Positions 9,701-19,232 of a DNA stretch of 64,000 nucleotides are shown here, in pieces (position 1 is the stretch's first letter; every line of letters starts with the position of its first letter). Below the pieces are notes generated by a model, which had not been told where the DNA came from, did no database searches, and saw only the letters and a program-made list of their open reading frames with translations. The DNA comes from Polyporus tsugae. Its lineage: Eukaryota > Basidiomycota > Agaricomycetes > Polyporales > Polyporaceae. The stretch spans positions 248,001-312,000 of the forward strand of contig JAHRBS010000011.1 in the NCBI GenBank assembly GCA_024305745.1, given 5' to 3'. The translations under genes were made by a program, and so were the position numbers.

Positions 9701-10052
9701 CCAAGTCCCCGCTCCTAAGAATCTCCCTGATGACGATGAGGAGCCACATCGTCCTCCCAAAAACCTTCCTTCTAAAAAGGACAAGGGCAAGGCGCGAGAC
9801 GTTGCACCTTCTGCACCACCGGCTGAACTACCTGTACAGCGTACTTCACGCAGACAGACGCCGCGAAGTGTGCATAGCCCTGTGTTGCCGCAATCTCCTC
9901 CGGTTGAAAGATCTGGCGCGAGTTCTCCGCGACGATCTGGGAGAGAACGGAAAGTACCAGTTCGCGAAGGGAATGTCTATGGTGAATCACGACACCCTAC
10001 AGACATTTTTCAAGGACATAGAGAAACGGGAATCGTGGAAGAAAATGGTTGA
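6762..10052 (+). CDS. copia Gag-protease-integrase polyprotein (copy 1)
   Basis: 1,096 codons starting at the first ATG after the predicted leader splice. Residues 1 to about 200 are a UBN2-like copia Gag. A Gln-rich stretch and an Arg/Gly-rich box (about 222-262) follow in place of a clear CCHC knuckle. The aspartic protease has D-S-G at 536-538 (MLDSGASMHFT). The pre-integrase zinc motif has His669, His674, Cys702 and Cys705. The integrase core triad is Asp732, Asp794 and Glu830, giving the canonical D,D35E spacing. It ends at TGA 10050-10052, after the RRSGRERKVPVREGNVYGE block that normally leads into RT. Substitutions unique to this copy include Cys for Arg in the ESCPATD and KLCTKD stretches. 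RT continues in the +1 frame. Confidence 0.95.
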   Translation: MSNALYTAVTSVLTGPNYLEWAVTMESYLLAQGQWKVINESCPATDADKQAEWDGLNGKAMGNIRLRLAQSIISAIASKTTAADIWNHLKTNYGKPGIPIVYQDFRAAISLTVPSDSNPIPALDKLEAHFQRLDTNKFDVSEHVKGMMLVSKLPQSMDPVIQVYISGLKDDAAGPAIKKITLAGVRQAVIMHWEQRQGRHQSRNNANKISAVKRKGPDPNFRQQQQQRPQRQQQQQQQQRPDGQQQQGGRSRGRRSGRGRGGQPGAHQHAHFAHMVDVVPFAHITDVPTTITQGPSGVEDPRALMRKPVRAKTGDNKYPSLTSAISLAEELGIQPTFERIRILEDLVRLQQAPRAPEEQNRAASPAATPLASSSTRSPTMSGGDDLPSGTEESSSSQFEDSDSEEDRAPKRKRTLRERMSERTLEERLAPLDDPMNELTDDEDVVSLGVVEDEVESFFDQYWSVYSSPHNKLYADFAPLMAADNVASPSCRVNSPHVSVAIEQNTCPHHSSHAKCARCKGKNKQIERQDSNMWMLDSGASMHFTFNMSDFADFRYYKVHRPLYTADGVTFMTGEGTVFLTLESGKTIRLMNVALVPNLTNKLVSMGALLREGMKAHASTASISFYQANELVVTFQPRNVGDTIYVIFTQPLLARNMITAFEAVDYDTLHRRLGHPSCDVLRHARKHTDKCPHVEIPKEDSICRGCAEGKMPSQSHPLDLRRASKPFELVHTDLKEFPVPSYHKHKYAILYYDDYTSHVWTVKLCTKDTALQSTRQWLTYVENQYGAKVQKWKSDAGGELKSKAFTNMLKDRGIEIITSAPHIHQQNGRAERIIRTLMDKGEAMRHDACIPQSWWEFSFDHATHVYNRTPMRRLEWRTPYELLYDSKPDISHLRVFGCGAYVFLPPEVRKNKLSPKSELMVYLGIGDGGHNYKFMRLPNNVIFTAAQALFDEHMFPKCPHEQKRQRQQIAPNEEESQESADQVPAPKNLPDDDEEPHRPPKNLPSKKDKGKARDVAPSAPPAELPVQRTSRRQTPRSVHSPVLPQSPPVERSGASSPRRSGRERKVPVREGNVYGESRHPTDIFQGHRETGIVEENG
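10005..10014 (+). promoter_or_regulatory. candidate +1 frameshift site between integrase and RT frames
   Basis: In frame 0 the sequence reads ATT TTT CAA; the RT frame is entered by skipping the C and decoding AAG (10012). Slippage of tRNA-Phe from UUU to UUC would do this. The upstream protein reads HPTDIF and the downstream KDIEKRESWKK, which together resemble the continuous linker of other copia Pol proteins. The site is identical in copies 2 (33109-33118) and 3 (52665-52674). An alternative is reinitiation at ATGGTTGA (10045-10052), where the RT-frame ATG overlaps the frame-0 TGA. Confidence 0.6.
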
Positions 10053-12140
10053 AGTTCGTGGAGAAACGAGTCGCTCTCGTACCGCGCCACCATCCAGAGA
10101 TGAGAGGCTTCCCGGGCCTAGCTCTTCTCGATCACTTCCGCGATCACGCGATGAACCCGTACTCCATCCACCTTCGAAATGGACCACGCCACGGGAGCCT
10201 ACTCCCATGATCTCACCTAGTAGCAGCGACACTGAGGAAGAGGATGACTCTGGTCCCATACCGGAACCTATACCTGCAGAGCCAGTCCCTCCACCTCACT
10301 CAGGCGCTCCTAGTGAGCAAAGCTCAGAGGCACACTCGAACGAAAGTTCTGAGGAAGAAACTGATGATGAGGACGAATCATCTGAATACGAAGATGATGA
10401 TGATGAAGACGCGTCCTCAGAGGAAGTCGAAGATGCCCTGCGTGATCCAGACGGAACTGATGTGGCAGAACTATGCCGGGAAGGGGGAGCATATCTCATC
10501 CAATACCTTATTTCTAAGGCTATCCCACCAGACGATGAGGGGGAGAAGGCCTCGCCACTTAATGTGCGCGAATGGACCTTCCGTGATATCGCTGTCCTAC
10601 CAAAGGATGAGCGAAAGGAGTGGTTCAACGCTTGCCGCGAAGAATTAGAGGCTCTTCGCAGGCGCGATGTGTATGACTTGGTTGACCGGCCCAAAGGGCG
10701 AAAGGTCGTCAAGAACCGCTGGGTATTCGACGTCAAAACTGACGGACGAAAGAAAGCCAGGCTTGTTGCGAAAGGCTTCTCCCAGGTCGAAGGCGAAGAC
10801 TTCGACAAAATATTCTCCCCAGTTGTACGATTCGAGACAGTGCGTCTCATCACAGCATTAGCAACGCTCGAGGACTGGCATATCTCAGGCCTCGATGTAC
10901 GCAGTGCCTACCTATATGGCAAGCTGGACGAAGAGATATATATGGAGCAGCCAGAAGGGTTTCGCACACCCGGCACAGAGCACAAAGTCCTCAGACTCAA
11001 ACGTGCTCTATATGGGCTTAAGCAGGCAGGTTTAGCGTGGTGGCGCACCTTGTCTGAGTCCATGACATTGATGGGCTTTAAACGGCTCAGCAATGATGCA
11101 GGCATATACATCTACAAACGCTCTGATGGAGCACTTGTAGTTGTTATCGTCTATGTTGACGATGCACTCTTTTGTGGGCGAAATAGGAAGCTCGTAGCTG
11201 AACTGAAAGCTCGCTTCATGAGAAAGTGGGAGTGTCGAGACCTTGGCGATGCCAAAGAGTTCTTACGCATGCGTATTACACGCAAAGGCAACGATATCCA
11301 CCTGGCGCCTACCTAGAGAAAGTACTGGAACGTTGCGGCATGACTAACGCGCGACCAGCTACTACTCCGCTCCCAGCAGGTTACCAACCTGAGCCCAACA
11401 AAGAGCAATCCACACCAGAGCTTCGCTCTAGGTTCCAGACAGTCATCGGTTCCCTACTGTATATCATGTTAGGAACAAGGCCGGACTTAGCCTTCGCTGT
11501 GACAAAATTGTCCCAGTTTGCATCCAACCCATCTGAGGAGCACCTCAAGCGTGCACTCTATATCTGCCGCTATCTGGTTGGAACCAAGAATTACTCCCTG
11601 GTTTACAAAGGCAAAGCTCAGACTGGCTTAGTTGCCGGTACTGACTCTGATTGGGCATCAGATCCCAACACTCGACGCTCGCAGACAGGATTCTTCCTGA
11701 AACTAGCGAGTGGTGTTTTCTCGTGGACTTCACGTGCACAGAAAACAATTGCTCATTCCTCAACTGAGGCTGAGTATATGGCGATGAGTGATTGTAGTGG
11801 CCAAGTAGTCTGGGTTTGCAACCTACTTGCAGAACTCGGCTACTATATCGATCATATACCTCTTTCTGGAGATAACCAAGGGTCTATCTTCATTGCATCG
11901 AATCCAGTAACGGAGCCGAGGTCTAAACACATCGACATCCGCTATCACTACATTCGGGAGGTACATGAAAAGGGCATCGTCGACCTATTCTACATTGAAG
12001 GTGACGACAATCCCGCCAATATATTCACCAAGAACTTGGGAGTGACGAAATTCGTTAAATTCCGCTCTCAACTCGGGCTCCACTTTCCACGGCCAGCTTA
12101 TAGCGCCAAATCCGCTTTCGTACCCATGCCGAGTACTTAG
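10012..12140 (+). pseudogene. copia RT-RNase H (copy 1, broken by 7-bp deletion)
   Basis: From 10012 the frame encodes an acidic Ser/Glu/Asp-rich linker, then RT (RWVFDVKTDGRKKARLVAKGF; catalytic YVDD at 11152-11163). Compared with copies 2 and 3, 7 bp are missing near 11304, so the frame runs into a stop at 11314-11316. The remaining C-terminal RT and RNase H (DSDWASD, TEAEYMA) continue in another frame to TAG 12138-12140. It also has Asn instead of Asp in the conserved PADIFTK motif and Cys for Arg in VWVCNLL. This copy should not make a full RT. Confidence 0.92.
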
Positions 12141-12150
12141 CGAGGGGGAG
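12141..12150 (+). promoter_or_regulatory. copia copy 1 polypurine tract
   Basis: CGAGGGGGAG lies directly before the 3' LTR start TGTTGA and is the same in the other two copies. Confidence 0.8.
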
Positions 12151-12478
12151 TGTTGAGCGCGGCACTGCCAAGCGCTGGCAGCCAACATAGCCGCTAGGCT
12201 GTGACACCGCCATAGCGCCAGTTGTCACACATGCCAGATTACTCATAGCCTCGTCTATGATAATCACGCACAGCTCGACTGTGCACCGTGTATGCTACTG
12301 TACAGTTCTTATGTAATCTAGTAGTATATATACGGGCTCCCCAGACCCCCCAATACAGACAGTTCTTTACACCCTACCACCATCATCACTTAACAAGCCT
12401 CAACAACCCCTCCAGGTGAGTATGCGGAGCTTCCGCTAGAGTTGCTGCCCGGTGTGGGCTTTGCCCCCGGGTTCAACA
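12151..12478 (+). repeat. copia copy 1 3' LTR
   Basis: 328 bp, differing from its 5' partner at two sites (AGACCC versus AGAGCC, and TACAG versus TAGAG). By eye it is identical to the 3' LTR of copy 2. The TSD CAGTC follows at 12479-12483. Confidence 0.95.
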
Positions 12479-12483
12479 CAGTC

Positions 12484-13140
12484 TGACAGGGAAGGCCAAG
12501 AGTCGTGGCCCGTGCATCGGAGACCCTGGAAAAGAAACCGGCAGCGGTGTCTCGGTGACACCGCAAAGAGCAGCAAAGAGGACTTCCTTCCGCCCACGTC
12601 GTGGAACAAAGGTTTGGGGTGACTTACATTGACGGCATGGCATGTAAGTTTTTGCGAAGGACATTCGTGTTCATGTTTGGCACACCACCCATGCGGTGTG
12701 TCGCCGCGTTGTTGGATTAGTGGTTCGCACCCTCAGTTTCCCAGATCCACAGCCGCCTAGTGAACTGAACGTTGTCATCATGGGAGTGCAACAGTAAAAT
12801 GCACTAGGTGCTCACCAGCTTGACGATACCAACAACCACGTTCCTATGTGGTTACGCAGGAGCCCCACGGTCCTCACCTCGCAGAGATAGAACTCAGTCT
12901 TACCGAATACATCTCAGCGGAGATACAAAGCTGGTGAGGAGGTACATACCTGATGTGTTCCGAGTGTTCCGAGTGCTCCGACTCAGCTGGGAATACTGTA
13001 GTATGTAATTACTGTATTCTGGGGTCTGCGAGACTCGTGCATCAACGGATCTGGCTCAAGCTTCGGTTACATGCGGCCACATGTTCAGGTACCACGGAGC
13101 GGATGGCACGTGTATAGCGGTAGTCTCGGCTCCAGACGTT
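12484..13140. other. no gene recognised
   Basis: Only short open frames without family resemblance. The left part should continue whatever sequence copy 1 inserted into (possibly gypsy LTR). Confidence 0.5.
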
Positions 13141-13285
13141 CTACAGCTCCTCTCGCAGCGGCTCGCAAGCTCACCGCTCTCACCAGGGCGGGGACACTGA
13201 GCCACATGGCGGAGTTGCGATATCCATCACTGGGATTGTGAATGGATCTAAAATTCTCACTGAGCGCTGGCGAGAGGAGCTGTAG
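13141..13285. repeat. 145-bp inverted-repeat unit, MITE candidate
   Basis: A perfect 16-bp inverted repeat, CTACAGCTCCTCTCGC at 13141-13156 and its reverse complement at 13270-13285, continues imperfectly inward (CAGCG-type similarity). No clear target duplication was found, so the mobile origin is a guess. Confidence 0.45.
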
Positions 13286-13625
13286 GTCTCCTCCCTACAT
13301 GCGGCGCTTCTCTAGCGATGGACTAGTTGAATATGTTGAATGACAAGTCGTCATCGTTGTCGTGTTTTGATTTGCGCGTGGAGAGTGCAAGGATAGACCA
13401 GAAGACGCGCTTCATGGGATGCTTGATAACTGGTCATAGATATGTGCGGAAGACCCAGCATATGGCTGGAGACCCACAAATGAGATAATGCGGCACCATA
13501 GTCGATAGATACCTGAACGTCCCCAGACGAGGGTACTTGTCCTTTGGACGAAGAGGAGCGGCAACGCACGGGGCAATGTGGACAAAGACGTGACTGCAGA
13601 AGGAGTGTTGTTCCGTGAAGCTTGA

Positions 13626-13662
<37 letters not shown>

Positions 13663-15293
13663 GATGCGTGCAGCGGCCGGAGTTGTGTCCGGGGAGCAGT
13701 ACGTACGCAAAAAGTAACTACACTAATCAGAATATATTTTGCGTACCAGGACTTGTCCAGCGTGCCGCTGCAGGTGCCGCGTCGCGGGGAGATGCAGCGA
13801 GATATCTGGTTGGGCTGGACTCCAGCGCGGAACCGCGTTTGAGCTGTAGTCGCGTCGAGTACTCGGTCCTTTCAGGCTTTCAAATATGTGCGCACTCGCC
13901 CTCATTTCGTGCGCCGCGAGGACTGGACGGGCTACTCCATTCCTTCTCCCTCTATTCTTCTGCGTCGCTCAGTAGACATCTCGGCTCTCGGCTCGGATTC
14001 ATTAACTCTATGCGTTCTTGTTTGCAATGATCAATGATCTCTCACAGCACTCGGCCTCAGTCACAGGCTCCTAATACCACCCGCTCGTTCGTGTTCTCGT
14101 TCCCTTATCCTAGCACCTTATATACTGCGGAGCGGGGCGCTTGCTTAGTCATGTAATTTTCCTAATTGAGCGTGGTTTGGGGAAGAGAACACGATATGGC
14201 CTTTTGGGTTGCGCACTCGAATAACCGGGGGATAGGCGAGGGAGGCACGCGACAAAACAAACCGCTGATAAGTCGACAGCTTTTGCTGGTAACCCTTTCG
14301 CTTATCTCCTACAGCCTGCCCGCGATGCATCGATGAACTCCCGCAATGCGACGGAGCACGACAACATGCTCAGACACCCACGCGTCAACATCAATAGTGC
14401 AGGAGCAGCTAAAAATATTTTTTGTCGTGACTTCTGTTTCTAATTTCTATCTATGTTATAGCACACACATCATGGTGGACATCGGGAACCAATCCAAGAC
14501 TGAGAGGTGAGAGGAAGCCTCGAGAACATTCACACCGCCAGAAAATGGAGGCACACCTGATGGCATGCACCCGCGCAAGTTGGCCAAATGAGACCTGCAC
14601 TCCATGACCTTGTATTCAGAGATGCGGAGGCCGGGCGTGTCGACATAATCACGGACTCAGTGAATAGGAGGGAGTAGCTCACGATGGATGGAGCAGTCGA
14701 GGCCGCTCTCCGTTTTGCAGCAGTCGCATTGCATCTGTATGTCTCTTTGGGGCGCCGCATCCCTGCTTCATATCGAGGTCGCGAAGAAAGAGCTCGAATC
14801 GAGGTGAGGATCCGCATGGAGCTAGTCAGCCGTCCTCGGAACACTAGCAGCAGTCGTGCCATGCCAGGACAGCAGGAGGGAGGTATCGCCTGTGGAGGGG
14901 CGGGGCGCAGACGTCAGTGAAGGCGGTGTGTGCCAAGGTGAGCCGGCGGTGATACAAACGGCAGCCGTTTGAGACAACCTTCTCTCGTTCCTAGTCGCCG
15001 AACGGCCGCGTAGTGGATGGCGCTAGTGGTAGCTAAACGATGGAGGATTAGCGCATGCAGCATGGCCGAAAGGAATGACGAGATAGCATACCTCGTTCGG
15101 TAGTTCATCCAGCGGAGCTCAACACGCCAGCTAGGAGGGATCGGAATGGTCATGTGGTTAGCACTGAAGATATTTCGAGGTGTGACATATATTGTAGTTA
15201 CGTTGCTGGGTGATCCTGAAGGTGGGGAACTCGGTCACATTTGCCATCACAGCCTACAGGTATGCTGCACGGTGTCGTAAGTATTCTGTGTAC
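13286..15293. other. non-coding, no gene recognised
   Basis: Short frames only; no domain or coherent exon series was recognised on either strand. It contains the GA microsatellite listed separately. Confidence 0.5.
13629..13659 (+). repeat. (GA)n microsatellite
   Basis: About 15 uninterrupted GA units. Confidence 0.95.
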
Positions 15294-15320
15294 ACGGACA
15301 AAGACGGACAAAGACGGACA
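15294..15320 (+). repeat. 10-bp tandem repeat, about 2.6 units
   Basis: The unit ACGGACAAAG is repeated head to tail. Confidence 0.8.
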
Positions 15321-15825
15321 ATTCAGAGTCAAAACCAGCTTGGCCAATCGTGCTCGTCTGGCTGAGGAGCGCCAGACGGGATTTGTATCCTTGATAGTGA
15401 ACTAGGCGATCACAAAGTTGTCGGTCTGGTTGTCGGGAACGGGGGACGCTGCGTGACGGATTAGGAAGAGCAGACAAAAAAAGATACTCACACCCCGGAG
15501 TCGAACCCATTGACATCCAAGCCGTACGAGCCGAAGCACGAAGGGGACGAGGATGACAGAGAGCGCGGCGTATGTCGCATCGATGCACGCGGGCACCTAC
15601 GCACATTGCATGTAGCAATGATTGAATGCATCAAAAGAAATATAGTATGCGTATGCGGGCCTGCCTGTAAGACCTTGTAAGCGGCGATTGCGTGCGCGTG
15701 AAGATATATGCCGAGCTCACCTGCAGACGTCGCATTGCATCTGCAATACAAGTCGCCATGTGCGTCGTAGTGAAGGCGAGGTCTTTCCCCTAGGCCGGCC
15801 CGGATCAGTACTTTGGGCAATCGCT

Positions 15826-15900
15826 TAACAGCTTAACCAGCTTAACGCCTGGCCGTTGGTAAGCACGGTAAGTAAGCATGAGCCTATAAGCTCGTAAGCT
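15826..15900. repeat. GCTTAA/GTAAGC word cluster
   Basis: CTTAAC occurs three times at roughly 10-bp spacing (TTAACAGCTTAACCAGCTTAACG), followed by GTAAGC/GTAAGT words. The same words form the cruciform cluster at 17455-17600. Confidence 0.5.
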
Positions 15901-17069
15901 AGTACCCACCAAGACCGAATATCTTCTTTCCTGTTCTCAATGCATGAAATACTATTTGTGAGCCATATCACTCGGGCTTCCAATCTCTGCCAGTCCGAGT
16001 CATTCCGCTTTTGAGAGATGTCAGCCCAGAATGCCGTTGGAGACCATTGAGCGCTTCAGACATGTGTCAAGGGACTGTCGGAGGCCCATGTTACAGCCTA
16101 GAGCCAGAAAGTACATTAGGAGATTACTTTATGGGTAGCCTGTCGTGCCAGTTGTGCCAGATTCAACAGCGCAGACTCGACTGTTGGGTCGTCCAAGTCC
16201 TTGTTGACCTGCCCTAAGCATGGGCGCCAACGGGCTGTTGCAGCGAAAATCAGTTGTCGACAACAACCATCCTCCATCACGCTCGGCATCCATCTCACTC
16301 TCGGCGACGAACGGGCCTACATCTACTCGAACAACCATAATGTCGTCCATCCGGCCTGCACTACCTCTTTCCCTGCCCTGGCAGCGTTCTTGAGCCCCAA
16401 TTCCGGCGTCCCTCTGCAGCTCTCCGTCTGTGGCCTTAGGGCGAAGTGAATGGCCACCATTCGCTCACACCAGTTCTCCGCAGTGCTCCTCCCTGGATGC
16501 ATGCTTGAACTCCTCGGACCCCATGGGAGAGTTCAGAATGGAGTACAATGAGGGTGCTGAGGGTTGTCCCATGGTGAGTGTTCCCCGCTGAGACTTTGTA
16601 TTAGAACGTGGACGAACACCATGGCGCGGCAGTGGAGAGCTCAATTGCCGCGCCGCTCATCCCTGCCCTGCACTCCTCCACCCGAGCTCGAGTTCAGGCG
16701 ACTAGACACCCTCACCGGCACCCTGTAAAAGGACCGGGTGGTGACACTCGCTGTCGAGTACATGGAGACGTCCCTCGCAGAGCGCCACTGTCTCAATGTG
16801 AACGATCCACGTACTCCGTCTCGACCGCCTCTATTTTCTCCGCTGCTGTCACTACCGAGCACATAGACGAGGATCCACAGGATCTGCACAGGAGGTTGAC
16901 CTAGATCAGCAAGGTTTGACAACGACGTGGAGCTTGGCTGGTGGTGGACGGAGAGGGACACCGCAGAGTGGGGCTGGATGAAGGTAGAGATATGGTAGAT
17001 GGGAATTGTTGCACCGCGAGGTTGGGGACAGAGTGGGGCTGGGGATGGAGACGAAAATGCGGCAGCAGA
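15901..17069. other. no gene recognised
   Basis: Several open frames up to about 150 codons overlap on both strands, but none shows a recognisable motif or exon chain. Confidence 0.45.
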
Positions 17070-17342
17070 GACAGTGCGAAGGAATTGCACAACTACCAGT
17101 GGGACATGCGGGCTACGCTGCTCGAGGCCCTGCGGATGAGCGAGCAGCCGTTGAAGAAGGGGAAGTCGGCCTCGACGGCGACGGCGACGGACGTCCTGCC
17201 TCTTGTGCCGCAGCTGAAGTCGCTCAGCTTCCTGTCGCGCGAATGGGACAAGGAGGACAAGACGTTCTCGAAGGAGCTCGAGCGCTGCCTCCAGAGCAGG
17301 AAGTCGCGCGGTTGCCAGCTCAAGGATCTGGCTAATCGTTAG
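17070..17342 (+). CDS. coding-like fragment, unidentified
   Basis: The C-terminal part of an open frame ending TAG 17340-17342 has GC-rich third positions and a composition unlike its surroundings. It is rich in Leu, Lys and Glu and probably helical (for example LPLVPQLKSLSFLSREW, then TFSKELERCLQSRKSRG). No family was recognised. It could be the last exon of a degraded host gene; no convincing upstream exon was found. Confidence 0.35.
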   Translation, partial: DSAKELHNYQWDMRATLLEALRMSEQPLKKGKSASTATATDVLPLVPQLKSLSFLSREWDKEDKTFSKELERCLQSRKSRGCQLKDLANR

Positions 17343-18500
17343 GATCGTGTGGGTTATCGACTGTAGATAGCCTTTTGTCTGTAGATCAACTGGTTAATGC
17401 ACCACATGTGTTCGTACTGATTCGTGATACCTGTGCGTGCTTGTATGCTTAGGATGCTTAATGGTGCCGGCGCCTGAGTGTAAGCAGTTCAGCTTAACGG
17501 TGAAATGGGCTATACTTACAGCTTACCAGCTTAGCCTGCTTAACAGCAACTTAATGCGCTTAACGGTGCTTAAAGGGCCCGTTAAGCACCGTTAAGCATT
17601 TTCCCGAAGTACTGATTAGTAAACGCGAAGTGAAGATGAGAAGTAGTCAATTCGTGAACTAATACGGACTAGTCACACCTCTGCATATAGCTCGAGTCCT
17701 TGGTGATCGACGAACTTCAAGAGTATGCACGCAGGATTGAATAGCAAGTCATCGAGTACATAGGATTTGTCGTTTAGGGAGGAGGAGACGTGTTCGGGAT
17801 ACTAGAGGAATCCACTTTGCCGAGACGTGATGGACCCTGAACGCTCCTCGGTGATATCGACTATGGGAGTGGAAGACGATTCACGTTCGCGTGCTGCGTG
17901 GTATCCTACCGCCCTCGAGCAACATTGTTGTGAGGACCAATGATGAACACCAGCCCTTGCCGTACTCGTCGATCGGTCGCATGAGGAATTTCGTGGTCGC
18001 ACCGGTCGGCCCAGAGGTTGTGCAGTGGACGGTCGGAACGCGCAGTGCGATCGAAGAAATAGTGAATGACTTGGTGTTGAACGTAGATTTCAGTGCACTC
18101 TGGCATAGTCAAGATAGAGCGCGAGAGGGGTCGATCGAAAGCAGATCGCCGCCCACGCTCACCATATCAGGATGACGTCATAGGTCAAGTTGTTCGTCGA
18201 AACCTCGTCCATCCAACTTGTACAATACTCGCCCCAGCACATTGCGGGAACAGCTTAGTGCTAAGAAAGCAGGCGGGCTGACTGTGAAACGCGCTGGATG
18301 GTATTCGCTATAGTGGCTGTCGAGCTCATTATATCCCAAGAATAAGATATGTTTTCGTGCAGCACGGCGTCAAGCAGCTGACATCAGCATGGGGAGGTGG
18401 GAAAGATGGCAGCACCTTCCTGATTGTGTTTTCGCCCACGATGCCTTCCTCCTTTCCACACAGGCCGTCCATCGATCGTCGAATCCAGGTCGAATCCTCC
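17343..18500. other. intergenic with short repeats
   Basis: Apart from the cruciform, only short unassignable frames are present (for example one of 94 codons at 17891-18175). Confidence 0.45.
17558..17597. repeat. perfect 16-bp inverted repeat (cruciform-forming)
   Basis: GCTTAACGGTGCTTAA (17558-17573) is followed, after an 8-nt spacer with GGGCCC at its centre, by its exact reverse complement (17582-17597). Further GCTTAA-type words lie just upstream (17455-17557). Confidence 0.85.
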
Positions 18501-19232
18501 GTGTTGTCGTCTGGCTTTTGGATCATCAAGTCCCTCCTCGAAGAAGCCAGCTTCGCGGTTCGCGGCACCGTGCGCTCGGGGAGCCAGGCGACAAGTTCGA
18601 AGTTGTCGTTGTCCCCGACATGACCAAGGTCCGTCTCTGCGCCTTCTCCCACATGCACACGTCCCTTTCTGACGCCCTCTCCTCTGAATATGCTTCTGTA
18701 GGACGACGTGTTCGCGGTGCACGTCAAGGACGTCGACGCGATCGCGCATACCGCCTCGCCCGACGAGATCTGCTCAAGGCCGCAGAGGCGCACGGTGCAT
18801 GCGTCCGGCAGGTTGTCGTCCTCTCCTCCTCCGCCGCGCTCTTCCGCATCTCTCACAACCCGGTCGTGCTCGACGAGTCCACATAGAACAAGCAGGCGGG
18901 GCTCGGCTTCGACCTGACGGTGCTGAACCCACTGTACGTGTTCGGGGCCAACATCCACGACATTGACAAACCGGAGAACCTGGGCGAGTCGATGCGGGAC
19001 TGGTACAAGAACATCGTTAAGGGCGGGTTGAGCAACAATGCGCTTGCGAACAATGGGTATGTCACCCCCAGCCTCGCTTCGGGCGGTGTTCGATGACTGA
19101 CATGGGGGATCCTGTAATAGAGCGATGTACGTCGATGTGCGGGATATTGCGCAAGCGCATACGATCGCCATCTAGACGTCAGCAGCAGGCGGGCAGCGCT
19201 TCATCATCTCATCTGGCCCCTTTGAGTGGTAA
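18501..19232 (+). pseudogene. NAD-dependent epimerase/reductase (GRE2/DFR-like) pseudogene
   Basis: Pieces in collinear order match the extended short-chain reductase family: SGFWIIKSLLEEASFAVRGT, GDKFEVVVVPDMTK, KDVDAIAHTASP, VVVLSSSAALFR, then GFDLTVLNPLYVFGANIHDI and AMYVDVRDIAQAHT, and finally GGQRFIISSGPFEW. Two introns are still readable (18629-18701 and 19057-19120, the latter with a GACTGAC branch). The copy is dead: frames shift after TVRS and after TASP, and a TAG follows LDEST. The YxxxK catalytic region is deleted, another TAG stands where Gln is expected in the AHTIAI-TSAAGG stretch, and it ends at TAA. The N-terminal Gly-rich NAD motif is also eroded. Confidence 0.8.

Larger units (their letters stand above)
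6116..12478 (+). mobile_element. Ty1/copia retrotransposon copy 1 (6,363 bp, 7-bp deletion in RT)
   Basis: A complete element with 328-bp LTRs (TGTTGA...TCAACA) and a perfect 5-bp target duplication CAGTC at 6111-6115 and 12479-12483. Its LTRs differ from each other at about two positions by eye. It is 7 bp shorter than copies 2 and 3 because of a deletion near 11304 that breaks the RT-RNase H frame, so it is non-autonomous. It inserted at or inside the right end of the gypsy element. Confidence 0.97.

Noticed and set aside
9526..10011. First part of the long RT-frame ORF upstream of the shift site
   Set aside because: Overlaps the integrase tail, where frame 0 carries the conserved residues; only the part after about 10012 is RT-related.
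15480..15600. Possible minus-strand tRNA gene (GGTTCGACTCC B-box-like word followed by a T-run)
   Set aside because: The T-arm stem does not pair and no acceptor stem or cloverleaf could be drawn.
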